Below are positions 27,290 to 34,731 of a DNA stretch of 64,000 bases, piece after piece (positions within the stretch are counted from its first letter, which is position 1; the number at the start of each line of letters is the position of its first letter). This DNA is from Sulfurimicrobium sp964384915. Lineage in GTDB: Bacteria > Pseudomonadota > Gammaproteobacteria > Burkholderiales > Sulfuricellaceae. The position numbers and the translations under genes were made by a program. The notes under the pieces were generated by a model. The model was given only the letters and a program-made list of their open reading frames with translations, did no database searches and was not told where the DNA came from. The stretch covers positions 62,001 through 126,000 of the forward strand of contig CAYLMA010000007.1 of NCBI GenBank assembly GCA_964384915.1, written 5' to 3'.

Positions 27290-27830
27290 TTTTCTGCGCT
27301 TACTTGCCGTGCTGTTGTTTTGTATGGCGGCCAGTGTTCGTGCGGAAACCGGGATTCAGGTCAAGACGGCGGAGCTGGATATGGTGGATGAGGTTTACCA
27401 GCTCAGGGCAGACTTTGAGGTGAACTTCAGTCAGGCGGTCGAGGATGCCCTGAACAAAGGGGTTCCGCTCAATTTTGTGGTTGAGTTCGAGCTTAACCGC
27501 CCGCGCTGGTATTGGCTGGATGAAAATATTTCCAGTGTCCAGCGCCCACTGCGCATCAGCTATCATGCGCTGACCAAACAATACCGGCTGTTGCAGAATG
27601 AGCAGCAAAAAAGTTTTGCGTCCCTGGCTGAACTCAAGAGCGAACTGGGCCATATCCAGGAGTGGCGAGTGGTGGAGCGGGCCCAGCTCAGGAAGCGTTA
27701 CAGTTACGAAGCGCGGCTGCGCATGAAGCTGGATGCCTCCCAATTACCCAAACCGCTGCAAGTGAATGCCCTGGCATCCAAGGACTGGAGCCTGGAGTCG
27801 GAATGGTTTCAGTGGATATTAACACCTTGA
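27252..27830 (+). CDS. DUF4390 secreted protein upstream of ntrY
   Basis: About 192 residues beginning MMAFITPFSPKSSFLRLLAV with a signal peptide cleaved near VRA-E. The mature part holds alternating short strands (VELDMVDEVYQLRADFEVNF-like) and a conserved ending WSLESEWFQWILTP. DUF4390 genes usually sit between rsmB and ntrY in betaproteobacteria, as here. Its role is unknown; export and co-transcription suggest an envelope function linked to the NtrY sensor. The chosen start lies inside rsmB (38-base overlap); the second Met at 27255 is equally possible. Confidence 0.8.
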   Translation: MMAFITPFSPKSSFLRLLAVLLFCMAASVRAETGIQVKTAELDMVDEVYQLRADFEVNFSQAVEDALNKGVPLNFVVEFELNRPRWYWLDENISSVQRPLRISYHALTKQYRLLQNEQQKSFASLAELKSELGHIQEWRVVERAQLRKRYSYEARLRMKLDASQLPKPLQVNALASKDWSLESEWFQWILTP

Positions 27831-27837
27831 AAGATCG

Positions 27838-29973
27838 ATGAAATATGTAGTGTTTCTGGCTGTTGCCCTGGGCACGGTACTGCTGTTTCTGCTCTCCCGC
27901 GCCAGTAGCAACACCGCCGCCTTTTCCCAGAATTACACCCTGCTGCTGGTGCTCAACCTCGGTGTTGCGCTGGCTTTGATGGGTCTGGTCGGCTACCAGT
28001 TGTGGGTGTTGTGGAAAAAGCTCAAGCAGCGCGTATTCGGTACCAAGCTGACGCTACGCCTGTTGTGGATGTTCGCGCTCATGGCGCTGTTGCCGGGCGC
28101 GCTGGTATATGGCGTGTCGGTGCAGTTCCTCAACAAGAGCATAGAATCCTGGTTCGACGTGCGCGTGGACAATGCCCTTGAGGGCGGCCTGAGCCTGGGT
28201 CAGAGCGCGCTCGAGAACCTGCTCCAGGATCTGGTGAAGAAGGGTGAAGTGATGGCGCTGGCGCTTGCCGACAATCCGGTCAGCGAACACCTGACCCAGC
28301 TCAACCGCTTGCGCGAACAGGTCGGGGTGCAGGAGGCTGCATTGTTCAGTTCGCGCGGCAAGGTGCTGGCCATTTCCGGCGGAGAAAATGCCAGTTTTCT
28401 GCCCGACATGCCAAGCGCTTCCGTCCTGCGCCAGGTGCGCCAGCAGCAGCCTTTCAGCGTAATTGAACCGATCGCCGGGAAGGGGCTGTATTTGCGCGTG
28501 GTGGTGCCTGTCAATGTGCTTACCCTGAGCGAGGATATGCGGATTCTGCAGCTATTGCAGCCGGTGCCCAAACGCCTGGCCAGCGATGCAGAAACGGTGC
28601 AAGCGGTCTATCGCGATTATCAGGAGCTCTCCTATTCCCGTTTGGGCCTGAAGCGCATTTACGGCATGACCCTGACGCTGACCCTGCTGTTGGCGCTGCT
28701 TTCGGCCATCGCCCTGGCGTTCGTGCTGTCGCAGAAGCTGTCCGCGCCTTTGGGTTTGCTGGCGGAAAGCACGCGCGCCATTGCCAAGGGGGATTTTACC
28801 CAGATCAACCCGGTGCAAAGCCGGGATGAACTGGGGGCCTTGACCCTGTCGTTCAATCGCATGACGCGCCAGCTGGCGGATGCGAGCGCGGCCGTGGAGA
28901 AAAAACAGCAGCAGCTGGAAGCTGCAAAGGTTTATTTGGAAAGCATCCTGGCGCACCTTTCATCCGGGGTGCTGACCTTCGATGAAAAATTGCACCTGCG
29001 TGGCGCCAACCCTCGTGCAGGCGAGATTCTGGGCGCTGATTTGAGCGTCATGCGCGGCATTCCCCTGCTCTCCTGGGGTAGCCGCGACATCATTTTGCAG
29101 CCCCTGGCGCTTGCGGTGACGCAGCACTTTGATGCTGCCGAAAACAAGGAGTGGCGGCAACAGATCGAGTTTGCCGGAAGCGCCGGCAACCAGGTCTTGC
29201 TGGTGCGCGGTACCCGTCTGCCAGGCGTGGTGGACAACGGTTACGTAGTGGTTTTCGACGATATTACCCATCTGCTGCAGGCCCAGCGTGATGCTGCATG
29301 GGGTGAAGTGGCGCGGCGGCTGGCACATGAAATCAAGAACCCCCTGACGCCGATCCAGCTTTCCGCCGAGCGTCTGGAGCGCAAGCTGGCAGACAAGCTG
29401 AATCAAAGCGATGCTGAAATGTTGTCCCGTTCCACCCATACCATCGTGAATCAAGTGGCGGCGTTGAAAAGCATGGTGGATGCGTTTGCCGAATATGCGC
29501 GCTCGCCCCAACTCAATCTGGTACGTCTGGATTTGAACCAGCTGGTGCGAGAGGTGCTTACGCTTTATGAATCCTCCAGCGTGCATGTTGAAATCGCGCT
29601 GGCTCCGGATCTGCCCGTGGTAAATGGGGACGCGGCTTTGCTGCGCCAGGTCATGCACAATCTGATGCGCAATGCCGAGGATGCCTTGGCCGACCAGCCG
29701 CAGGCCGAGATCAGGGTGCGCACCGAAGTGGTTGATGGATCCTCGGTACGCTGGTCGATTGAGGACAATGGCAAAGGATTTCCGGAGGCGCTTTTGGGCC
29801 GCCTGTTCGAGCCGTATGTGACCACCAAGCCGAAAGGAACCGGGCTGGGCCTGGCGATAGTGAAAAAAATCGTGGATGAACATCAGGGCCGGATACTGGC
29901 CCAGAATATTGAGCCGCACGGGGCGCGGGTGTCCATCCAGCTGCCGCGTGCAGGAGAGGTAAGTAAAACCTAA
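27838..29973 (+). CDS. ntrY: Nitrogen-regulation-type sensor histidine kinase NtrY
   Basis: 711 residues. Membrane sensor of the NtrY/NtrX pair. Hydrophobic segments lie near 1-20, 38-60, 75-100 and 285-305, with an extracytoplasmic domain between the last two. A HAMP domain follows (about 305-360), then a PAS-like region and the kinase core: H-box RRLAHEIKNPLTPIQLSAER, N-box and G-boxes DNGKGFP and GTGLGLAIVKKIVDEH. The gene follows DUF4390 after 7 bases. Its partner ntrX is 235 bases downstream, an unusually long gap for this pair. Confidence 0.94.
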   Translation: MKYVVFLAVALGTVLLFLLSRASSNTAAFSQNYTLLLVLNLGVALALMGLVGYQLWVLWKKLKQRVFGTKLTLRLLWMFALMALLPGALVYGVSVQFLNKSIESWFDVRVDNALEGGLSLGQSALENLLQDLVKKGEVMALALADNPVSEHLTQLNRLREQVGVQEAALFSSRGKVLAISGGENASFLPDMPSASVLRQVRQQQPFSVIEPIAGKGLYLRVVVPVNVLTLSEDMRILQLLQPVPKRLASDAETVQAVYRDYQELSYSRLGLKRIYGMTLTLTLLLALLSAIALAFVLSQKLSAPLGLLAESTRAIAKGDFTQINPVQSRDELGALTLSFNRMTRQLADASAAVEKKQQQLEAAKVYLESILAHLSSGVLTFDEKLHLRGANPRAGEILGADLSVMRGIPLLSWGSRDIILQPLALAVTQHFDAAENKEWRQQIEFAGSAGNQVLLVRGTRLPGVVDNGYVVVFDDITHLLQAQRDAAWGEVARRLAHEIKNPLTPIQLSAERLERKLADKLNQSDAEMLSRSTHTIVNQVAALKSMVDAFAEYARSPQLNLVRLDLNQLVREVLTLYESSSVHVEIALAPDLPVVNGDAALLRQVMHNLMRNAEDALADQPQAEIRVRTEVVDGSSVRWSIEDNGKGFPEALLGRLFEPYVTTKPKGTGLGLAIVKKIVDEHQGRILAQNIEPHGARVSIQLPRAGEVSKT

Positions 29974-30081
29974 AAACCTCAGTTGACCGCCCGACTAAGT
30001 GCGTAATGTTATGTATGTAATAAATTTCTTCTTGAATCAGGGGTTCACCCGTTTGGTGAGGACGCTACGTGATGGATTGCA

Positions 30082-30171
30082 CGGTTTTGACGGCGCATGG
30101 CTGCGTTACAACTCCTTGGAATGGAACGACCATTCTGCGTCGTTGTGCCTTGCCCCGCACCTTCAAAACCG
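30082..30171. repeat. 90-base imperfect palindrome between ntrY and ntrX
   Basis: Three nested arms pair: CGGTTTTGA (30082-30090) with TCAAAACCG (30163-30171), ACAAC (30108-30112) with GTTGT (30142-30146), and GAATGG (30119-30124) with CCATTC (30130-30135) around AACGA. It would fold into a long interrupted hairpin. Such a structured intergenic sequence resembles a REP/MITE-type insertion. A small open frame through it (29999-30208) does not look like a protein. Confidence 0.6.
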
Positions 30172-30208
30172 CACGCTCCACCACGTTCAACAAAGGTTTC
30201 TAGGTTAA

Positions 30209-31471
30209 ATGAACACCAATCAAATCCTGGTGGTGGATGACGAAGCGGGAATCCGTGAACTGTTGCGTGAAATCCTGGAAGATGAGGGATATCAGGTCAA
30301 GCTGGCGGAAAATGCCACAGCGGCGCGAGAGATTCGTGCGCAAGGCCGCCCCGAACTGGTCCTGCTCGATATCTGGATGCCCGACAGCGACGGGATTACC
30401 CTGCTCAAGGAGTGGGCGAGCTCCGGCCTGCTTACCATGCCGGTGGTGATGATGTCTGGGCACGGGACGATAGATACCGCGGTCGAGGCAACGCGAATAG
30501 GCGCTTTTGATTTCCTCGAAAAACCGATCGCTTTGCAGAAGCTCCTGGCTACCGTCAAGCGCGCCCTGAAACGTGGCGAGGCCGAGCTCCACAGCGACCT
30601 TGGCTTGTCCAGCCTGGGCAAAAGCGCCGTGGTGCGTGAGTTGGAGCAAAGGCTGGAACAGGTGGCCAATCTTGGCGCACCTCTTCTGCTTCTTGCCGAA
30701 CGTGGCAGTGGGGTGGAGTTGTGCGCGCGCTTTCTGCATCGGCCCAACACCCCCTTCGCGGCACCTGAGACGACGGCCTGGCTGACAGGCGATCCACTGG
30801 AAGTGTTGTCCCAGGCCCGCGATGGTTTGCTGTTCGTGGCAGAAATCGCCACACTCAATAAACAGGAGCAGAAGGGCCTGCTGTTTGTACTCAGCAAGCT
30901 GGAAAAAAGCAATGTACGCCTGGTGTGTGCCACGAGTGAGGTTCTGCCCGGCCTGGTGGAACAGGGTGTTTTCGATGCCGGACTATACCAGGCCTTGAGC
31001 GGTCTGACCTTGAGTATGCCGCCCTTGCGCGAGCACCGTGAAGATATCCCCGATCTGGCCAACCGCATCTTGGCAAAATATGTGGAGTCGAAAGAGGCGC
31101 CACCGCGGCATTTCAGCATTGCCGCGCTGAATGCCCTGCGCAACGACAACTGGCCGGGAAATCTGGCGCAACTCAATAATGTGGTTAAAACCCTGGCGCT
31201 TACCAGCCTTCATGAGGAAATATCGCCCCAGGACGTGAGCCGGGTGCTGGCCCAGTTCGGACCCGCCGAAGTTGCTGAGAAGCCCTTGGGCTTGCCGCTG
31301 GATATGCCCTTGCGCGAGGTGCGCGACATTTTCGAGCGCGCCTATTTTGAGCACCACATCGCCAAGGCGGGCGGCAACATGAGCCGTGTGGCGGAAAATG
31401 TCGGCCTCGAGCGCACCCACCTGTACCGCAAGCTGAAGCAACTGGGGGTGAAGTTTGCCCGCAAGGAGTAG
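30209..31471 (+). CDS. ntrX: NtrX response regulator with degenerate AAA+ domain
   Basis: 420 residues. Receiver domain 1-120 with acidic pair Asp10/Asp11, phosphoacceptor Asp54 in LLDIWMPDSDG and Lys105 in FLEKPI. The central sigma-54-activator-like domain is degraded: the Walker A GESGTGKE is replaced by AERGSGVE (163-170, no Lys), GAFTGA is absent, Walker B reads LLFVAEIATL with Ala211 in place of Asp, and the arginine-finger segment lacks Arg. WPGN remains near residue 317. The C-terminal Fis-type helix-turn-helix is intact (about 372-416, RVAENVGLERTHLYRKLKQLG). Sigma-54 ATPase activity is unlikely; action as a DNA-binding regulator is inferred. Confidence 0.88.
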   Translation: MNTNQILVVDDEAGIRELLREILEDEGYQVKLAENATAAREIRAQGRPELVLLDIWMPDSDGITLLKEWASSGLLTMPVVMMSGHGTIDTAVEATRIGAFDFLEKPIALQKLLATVKRALKRGEAELHSDLGLSSLGKSAVVRELEQRLEQVANLGAPLLLLAERGSGVELCARFLHRPNTPFAAPETTAWLTGDPLEVLSQARDGLLFVAEIATLNKQEQKGLLFVLSKLEKSNVRLVCATSEVLPGLVEQGVFDAGLYQALSGLTLSMPPLREHREDIPDLANRILAKYVESKEAPPRHFSIAALNALRNDNWPGNLAQLNNVVKTLALTSLHEEISPQDVSRVLAQFGPAEVAEKPLGLPLDMPLREVRDIFERAYFEHHIAKAGGNMSRVAENVGLERTHLYRKLKQLGVKFARKE

Positions 31472-31544
31472 CAAGCCGCTGGCAGTGCCCCTGTTAAAGG
31501 CTTAGAATCCCGCTTTTCATTTCTTCTTCCCGGGTATATCACCA

Positions 31545-32921
31545 GTGAAAATTGTGATTCTTGGCGCCGGCCAGGTAGGTGCATCGGTAGCGGAAAATCT
31601 GGTGCGGGAGTCCAACGATATTACGGTCGTGGATATCGATGCAGCCAAGCTGCAGAACCTGCAGGACCGCTTCGACTTGCGCACCGTGCATGGTTTTGGC
31701 TCCCATCCCTCGGTGCTGCGCCAGGCCGGCATCGAAGATGCCGATATGCTGCTGGCGGTGACGCAAAGCGACGAAACCAATCTGGTGGCATGCAAGCTGG
31801 CCGCCACACTGTTCAATACGCCTACAAAAATCGCGCGCATTCGCTGTTCCGATTACCTCAAGCAGAAAGATAGCATCTGTTCCACGGAAAACTTTGCCGT
31901 GGATTACATCATCAGCCCGGAAGAAGTGCTGACGGATTATATCTACAAACTGATCGAATACCCGGAAGCGCTGCAGGTGCTGGATTTTGCCGAGGGCAAG
32001 GTGCGCCTGGGCGCCGTCAAGGCTTTCCACGGCGGGCCTTTAGTGGGCCACGAGCTGCAGTATCTGCGCAAACACATGCCGCACATCGACACGCGCGTGG
32101 CGGCCATTTTCCGCAAGGACCGTCCCATCATTCCGGAAGGCAATACGGTTATCGAGGCTGAAGATGAAGTATTTTTCGTCGCGGCAGCTGAAAACATCCG
32201 TGTGGTCATGCGTGAAATGCGCCAGCTGGACAAGGCGGCGAAACGCGTGATGATCGCAGGTGGCGGGAATATAGGCCGCCGCCTGGCCAAGAGCCTGGAG
32301 CAACGCTACCAGGTCAAGCTGATTGACCACAACAAGAAAAATTGCGAACGCCTCGCTGCTGAGCTTAACAGTTCACTGGTTCTGTGCGGTGACGCCACCG
32401 ACCCTGACCTGCTGCAAGCCGAAAATGTCGAGGACATGGACGTTTTTTGCGCACTCACCAACGACGACGAAAACAATATCATGTCCGCCCTGCTCGCCAA
32501 GCGCATGGGGGCGCGCAAGGTGATCGCCCTGATCAACCGCAGCGCCTACGTGGATCTGGTGGAGAGCGGCCGCATCGACATCGCCATTTCCCCCGCCCAA
32601 GCCACCATCGGCAGCTTGCTGGCGCACGTGCGGCGTGGCGACATGGCGGTGGTGCATTCCCTGCGGCGCGGCGCGGCCGAGGCGCTGGAAGCGGTTGCCC
32701 ATGGCGATGCCAAGACCTCCAGGGTGGTGGGCAAGAGGGTGGAGCAAGTCGATTTGCCGCGCGGCGCCACCATCGGCGCGATCGTTCGCGGCGACCAGGT
32801 CATCATCGCGCACCACGATACGGTCATCGAGAGCGAAGACCATGTCATCCTGTTCGTGGTCAACAAACAAATGATTTCCAAGGTCGAGAAGCTGTTCCAG
32901 GTCGATATCGGGTTCTTCTGA
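31545..32921 (+). CDS. trkA: Trk potassium uptake regulatory protein TrkA
   Basis: 458 residues. Peripheral NAD-binding gating subunit of the Trk K+ system. Two tandem RCK units are visible: the first begins KIVILGAGQVGASVAENL, the second begins near 230 with RVMIAGGGNIGRRLAKSL, each followed by a C-terminal RCK subdomain. The start is GTG at 31545 because no ATG precedes the first Rossmann strand in frame. The stop abuts the trkH start directly. Confidence 0.95.
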   Translation: MKIVILGAGQVGASVAENLVRESNDITVVDIDAAKLQNLQDRFDLRTVHGFGSHPSVLRQAGIEDADMLLAVTQSDETNLVACKLAATLFNTPTKIARIRCSDYLKQKDSICSTENFAVDYIISPEEVLTDYIYKLIEYPEALQVLDFAEGKVRLGAVKAFHGGPLVGHELQYLRKHMPHIDTRVAAIFRKDRPIIPEGNTVIEAEDEVFFVAAAENIRVVMREMRQLDKAAKRVMIAGGGNIGRRLAKSLEQRYQVKLIDHNKKNCERLAAELNSSLVLCGDATDPDLLQAENVEDMDVFCALTNDDENNIMSALLAKRMGARKVIALINRSAYVDLVESGRIDIAISPAQATIGSLLAHVRRGDMAVVHSLRRGAAEALEAVAHGDAKTSRVVGKRVEQVDLPRGATIGAIVRGDQVIIAHHDTVIESEDHVILFVVNKQMISKVEKLFQVDIGFF

Positions 32922-34379
32922 ATGAACAGGATTTTCCCTATTTTGCATGTGCTGGGCATGGTCACCATGCTGTTCAGCCTCACCATGCTACTCCCCCTGG
33001 GACTTTCCTGGTGGCTTCAGGACGGCGCCATGACCGCCTATGACGAAGCCATGGCCACCACCTTTCTTGCCGGCCTGCTGACCTGGTGGGCAACCCGGCG
33101 CGCCAAGCGCGAGCTCAAGATCCGCGACGGCTTCCTTCTTGTGGTGCTGATCTGGTCTTCCCTGGCGGCATTTGCCACCATTCCCCTGATGGTTTACCTG
33201 CCCGAGCTGAGTTTTACGGATGCCTATTTCGAAACCATATCCGGGCTCACCACCACCGGAGCAACGGTGCTGACCGACCTCGACAAGCTGCCGCCATCGA
33301 TCAATCTATGGCGCACAGAGCTGGTCTGGCTGGGCGGCATGGGCCTGATCGTGCTGGCGGTGGCCGTGCTCCCGCTGCTGGGCATCGGCGGCCGCCAACT
33401 CTACAAGGCGGAAACGCCGGGGCCGATGAAGGACAGCCAGCTGACGCCGCGCATCACTGAAACGGCCAAGGGGCTGTGGTTGGTCTATGCTGGCATTACC
33501 GTGGCCTGCATCCTTTCTTTCCGCTGGGCCGGGATGGGCTGGTTGGATGCGGTTATGCACGCGTTCTCAACCATGGGCCTGGGCGGATTCTCTTCGCACG
33601 ATGCCAGTTTCGGCTATTTCAATTCACCCCTGATCGAAGCCGTATCCATCGTGTTCATGCTCATTGCGGGTATCAATTTCGCCACGCATTTCATGGTCTG
33701 GCGCAGCAGGAATTTCACCCCCTACCGCCACGACCCCGAGGCCGGGCTGTTTTTGGGCGTGACCTTGTTTAGCGTGGTGGGGCTTGCCGCCTATTTGCAA
33801 GGGATGGGGGTGTATCCGGATTTCATGACGGCGCTGCGCTTTGCCGCCTTTAATACGGTGTCGATCGCGACCACAACCGGATTTGCCAATACCGACTACA
33901 ATTTGTGGCCCATTTTTGCGCCATTGTGGATGTTGTTCCTGAGCAGTTTTGCTTCCAGTTCCGGGTCAACGGGCGGCGGGATCAAAATGATCCGCGCCCA
34001 GATCCTGTACAAGCAGGTGTACCGCGAAATGAAAAAACTGCTGCATCCCAATGGCGTCATGCCCACCAAGCTGGGCGGCCTGGTGGTGCCGAACAAGATT
34101 ATCTACGCGGTGCTGGCTTTCCTGTTTATCTACATTGTGAGCATCGTTTCCCTGACGCTGATCTTGACAGCTTCCGGGCTGGACGTGATCAGCGCCTTTT
34201 CCGCCATCGTGGCCTCGATCAACAATACCGGTCCGGGATTGAACCAGGTGGGGCCGGCGACGACCTTTGCGGTACTGACGGATTTCCAGACTTGGGTGTG
34301 CACCTTCACCATGCTGTTGGGCCGGCTGGAACTGTTTACCCTGCTGATCGTTTTCACTCCCGCCTTCTGGCGCAAATAG
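32922..34379 (+). CDS. trkH: Trk potassium uptake transporter TrkH
   Basis: 485 residues, a multi-pass K+ channel-like permease of the TrkH/KtrB family. Selectivity-filter-like loops appear as ETISGLTTTGATVL (about residue 105), HAFSTMGLGGFSSHD (about 215), FNTVSIATTTGFANTDY (about 312) and IVASINNTGPGLNQVGP (about 428). Starts immediately after trkA stop (TGAATG), so both subunits are translationally linked. Confidence 0.95.
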   Translation: MNRIFPILHVLGMVTMLFSLTMLLPLGLSWWLQDGAMTAYDEAMATTFLAGLLTWWATRRAKRELKIRDGFLLVVLIWSSLAAFATIPLMVYLPELSFTDAYFETISGLTTTGATVLTDLDKLPPSINLWRTELVWLGGMGLIVLAVAVLPLLGIGGRQLYKAETPGPMKDSQLTPRITETAKGLWLVYAGITVACILSFRWAGMGWLDAVMHAFSTMGLGGFSSHDASFGYFNSPLIEAVSIVFMLIAGINFATHFMVWRSRNFTPYRHDPEAGLFLGVTLFSVVGLAAYLQGMGVYPDFMTALRFAAFNTVSIATTTGFANTDYNLWPIFAPLWMLFLSSFASSSGSTGGGIKMIRAQILYKQVYREMKKLLHPNGVMPTKLGGLVVPNKIIYAVLAFLFIYIVSIVSLTLILTASGLDVISAFSAIVASINNTGPGLNQVGPATTFAVLTDFQTWVCTFTMLLGRLELFTLLIVFTPAFWRK

Positions 34380-34386
34380 GGCTTTT

Positions 34387-34719
34387 ATGACAACCTCGGT
34401 GATTCAGAGCCTGGAAAAATTGCTGGCTGCGGGCAAGGAGAGCGCCTTGCTGCGCTTCAGCCTTGGCAACGAATATCTCAAGGAAGCGCAGGCCGAGCCG
34501 GCGGCAGCGCACCTGCAGCGGGCGGTCGAGCTTGACCCCGCCTACTCCGCGGCCTGGAAGCTGCTCGGTAAGGCGCTGCTCGCTGCGGAGCGGAAAGCGG
34601 ATGCGCTTGCGGCATACCGCCAGGGAATTGTGGTCGCCGATGCCCGCGGCGACAAGCAGGCGGCCAAGGAAATGATGGTGTTCGCGAAGCGCATCGAGAA
34701 AGAGTTGGGCACGAGCTAA
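34387..34719 (+). CDS. Small TPR-repeat protein
   Basis: 110 residues made of about two tetratricopeptide units (LLRFSLGNEYLKEAQAEPAA, then LDPAYSAAWKLLGKALLAAE and ADALAAYRQGIVVADARGD). No signal peptide or other domain is seen. TPR proteins of this size act as protein-binding scaffolds; the partner is unknown. It starts 7 bases after trkH and ends 13 bases before the convergent polA stop, leaving no room for a terminator between them. Confidence 0.8.
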   Translation: MTTSVIQSLEKLLAAGKESALLRFSLGNEYLKEAQAEPAAAHLQRAVELDPAYSAAWKLLGKALLAAERKADALAAYRQGIVVADARGDKQAAKEMMVFAKRIEKELGTS

Positions 34720-34731
34720 GGATCTCCGGAT

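Noticed and set aside
28960..29919. 319-residue minus-strand frame
   Set aside because: Antisense to the ntrY kinase domain, whose H- and G-boxes are clear.
29999..30208. 69-residue frame between ntrY and ntrX
   Set aside because: It runs through the palindromic repeat; the composition reflects the repeat rather than a protein, and the ntrX start needs the same bases.
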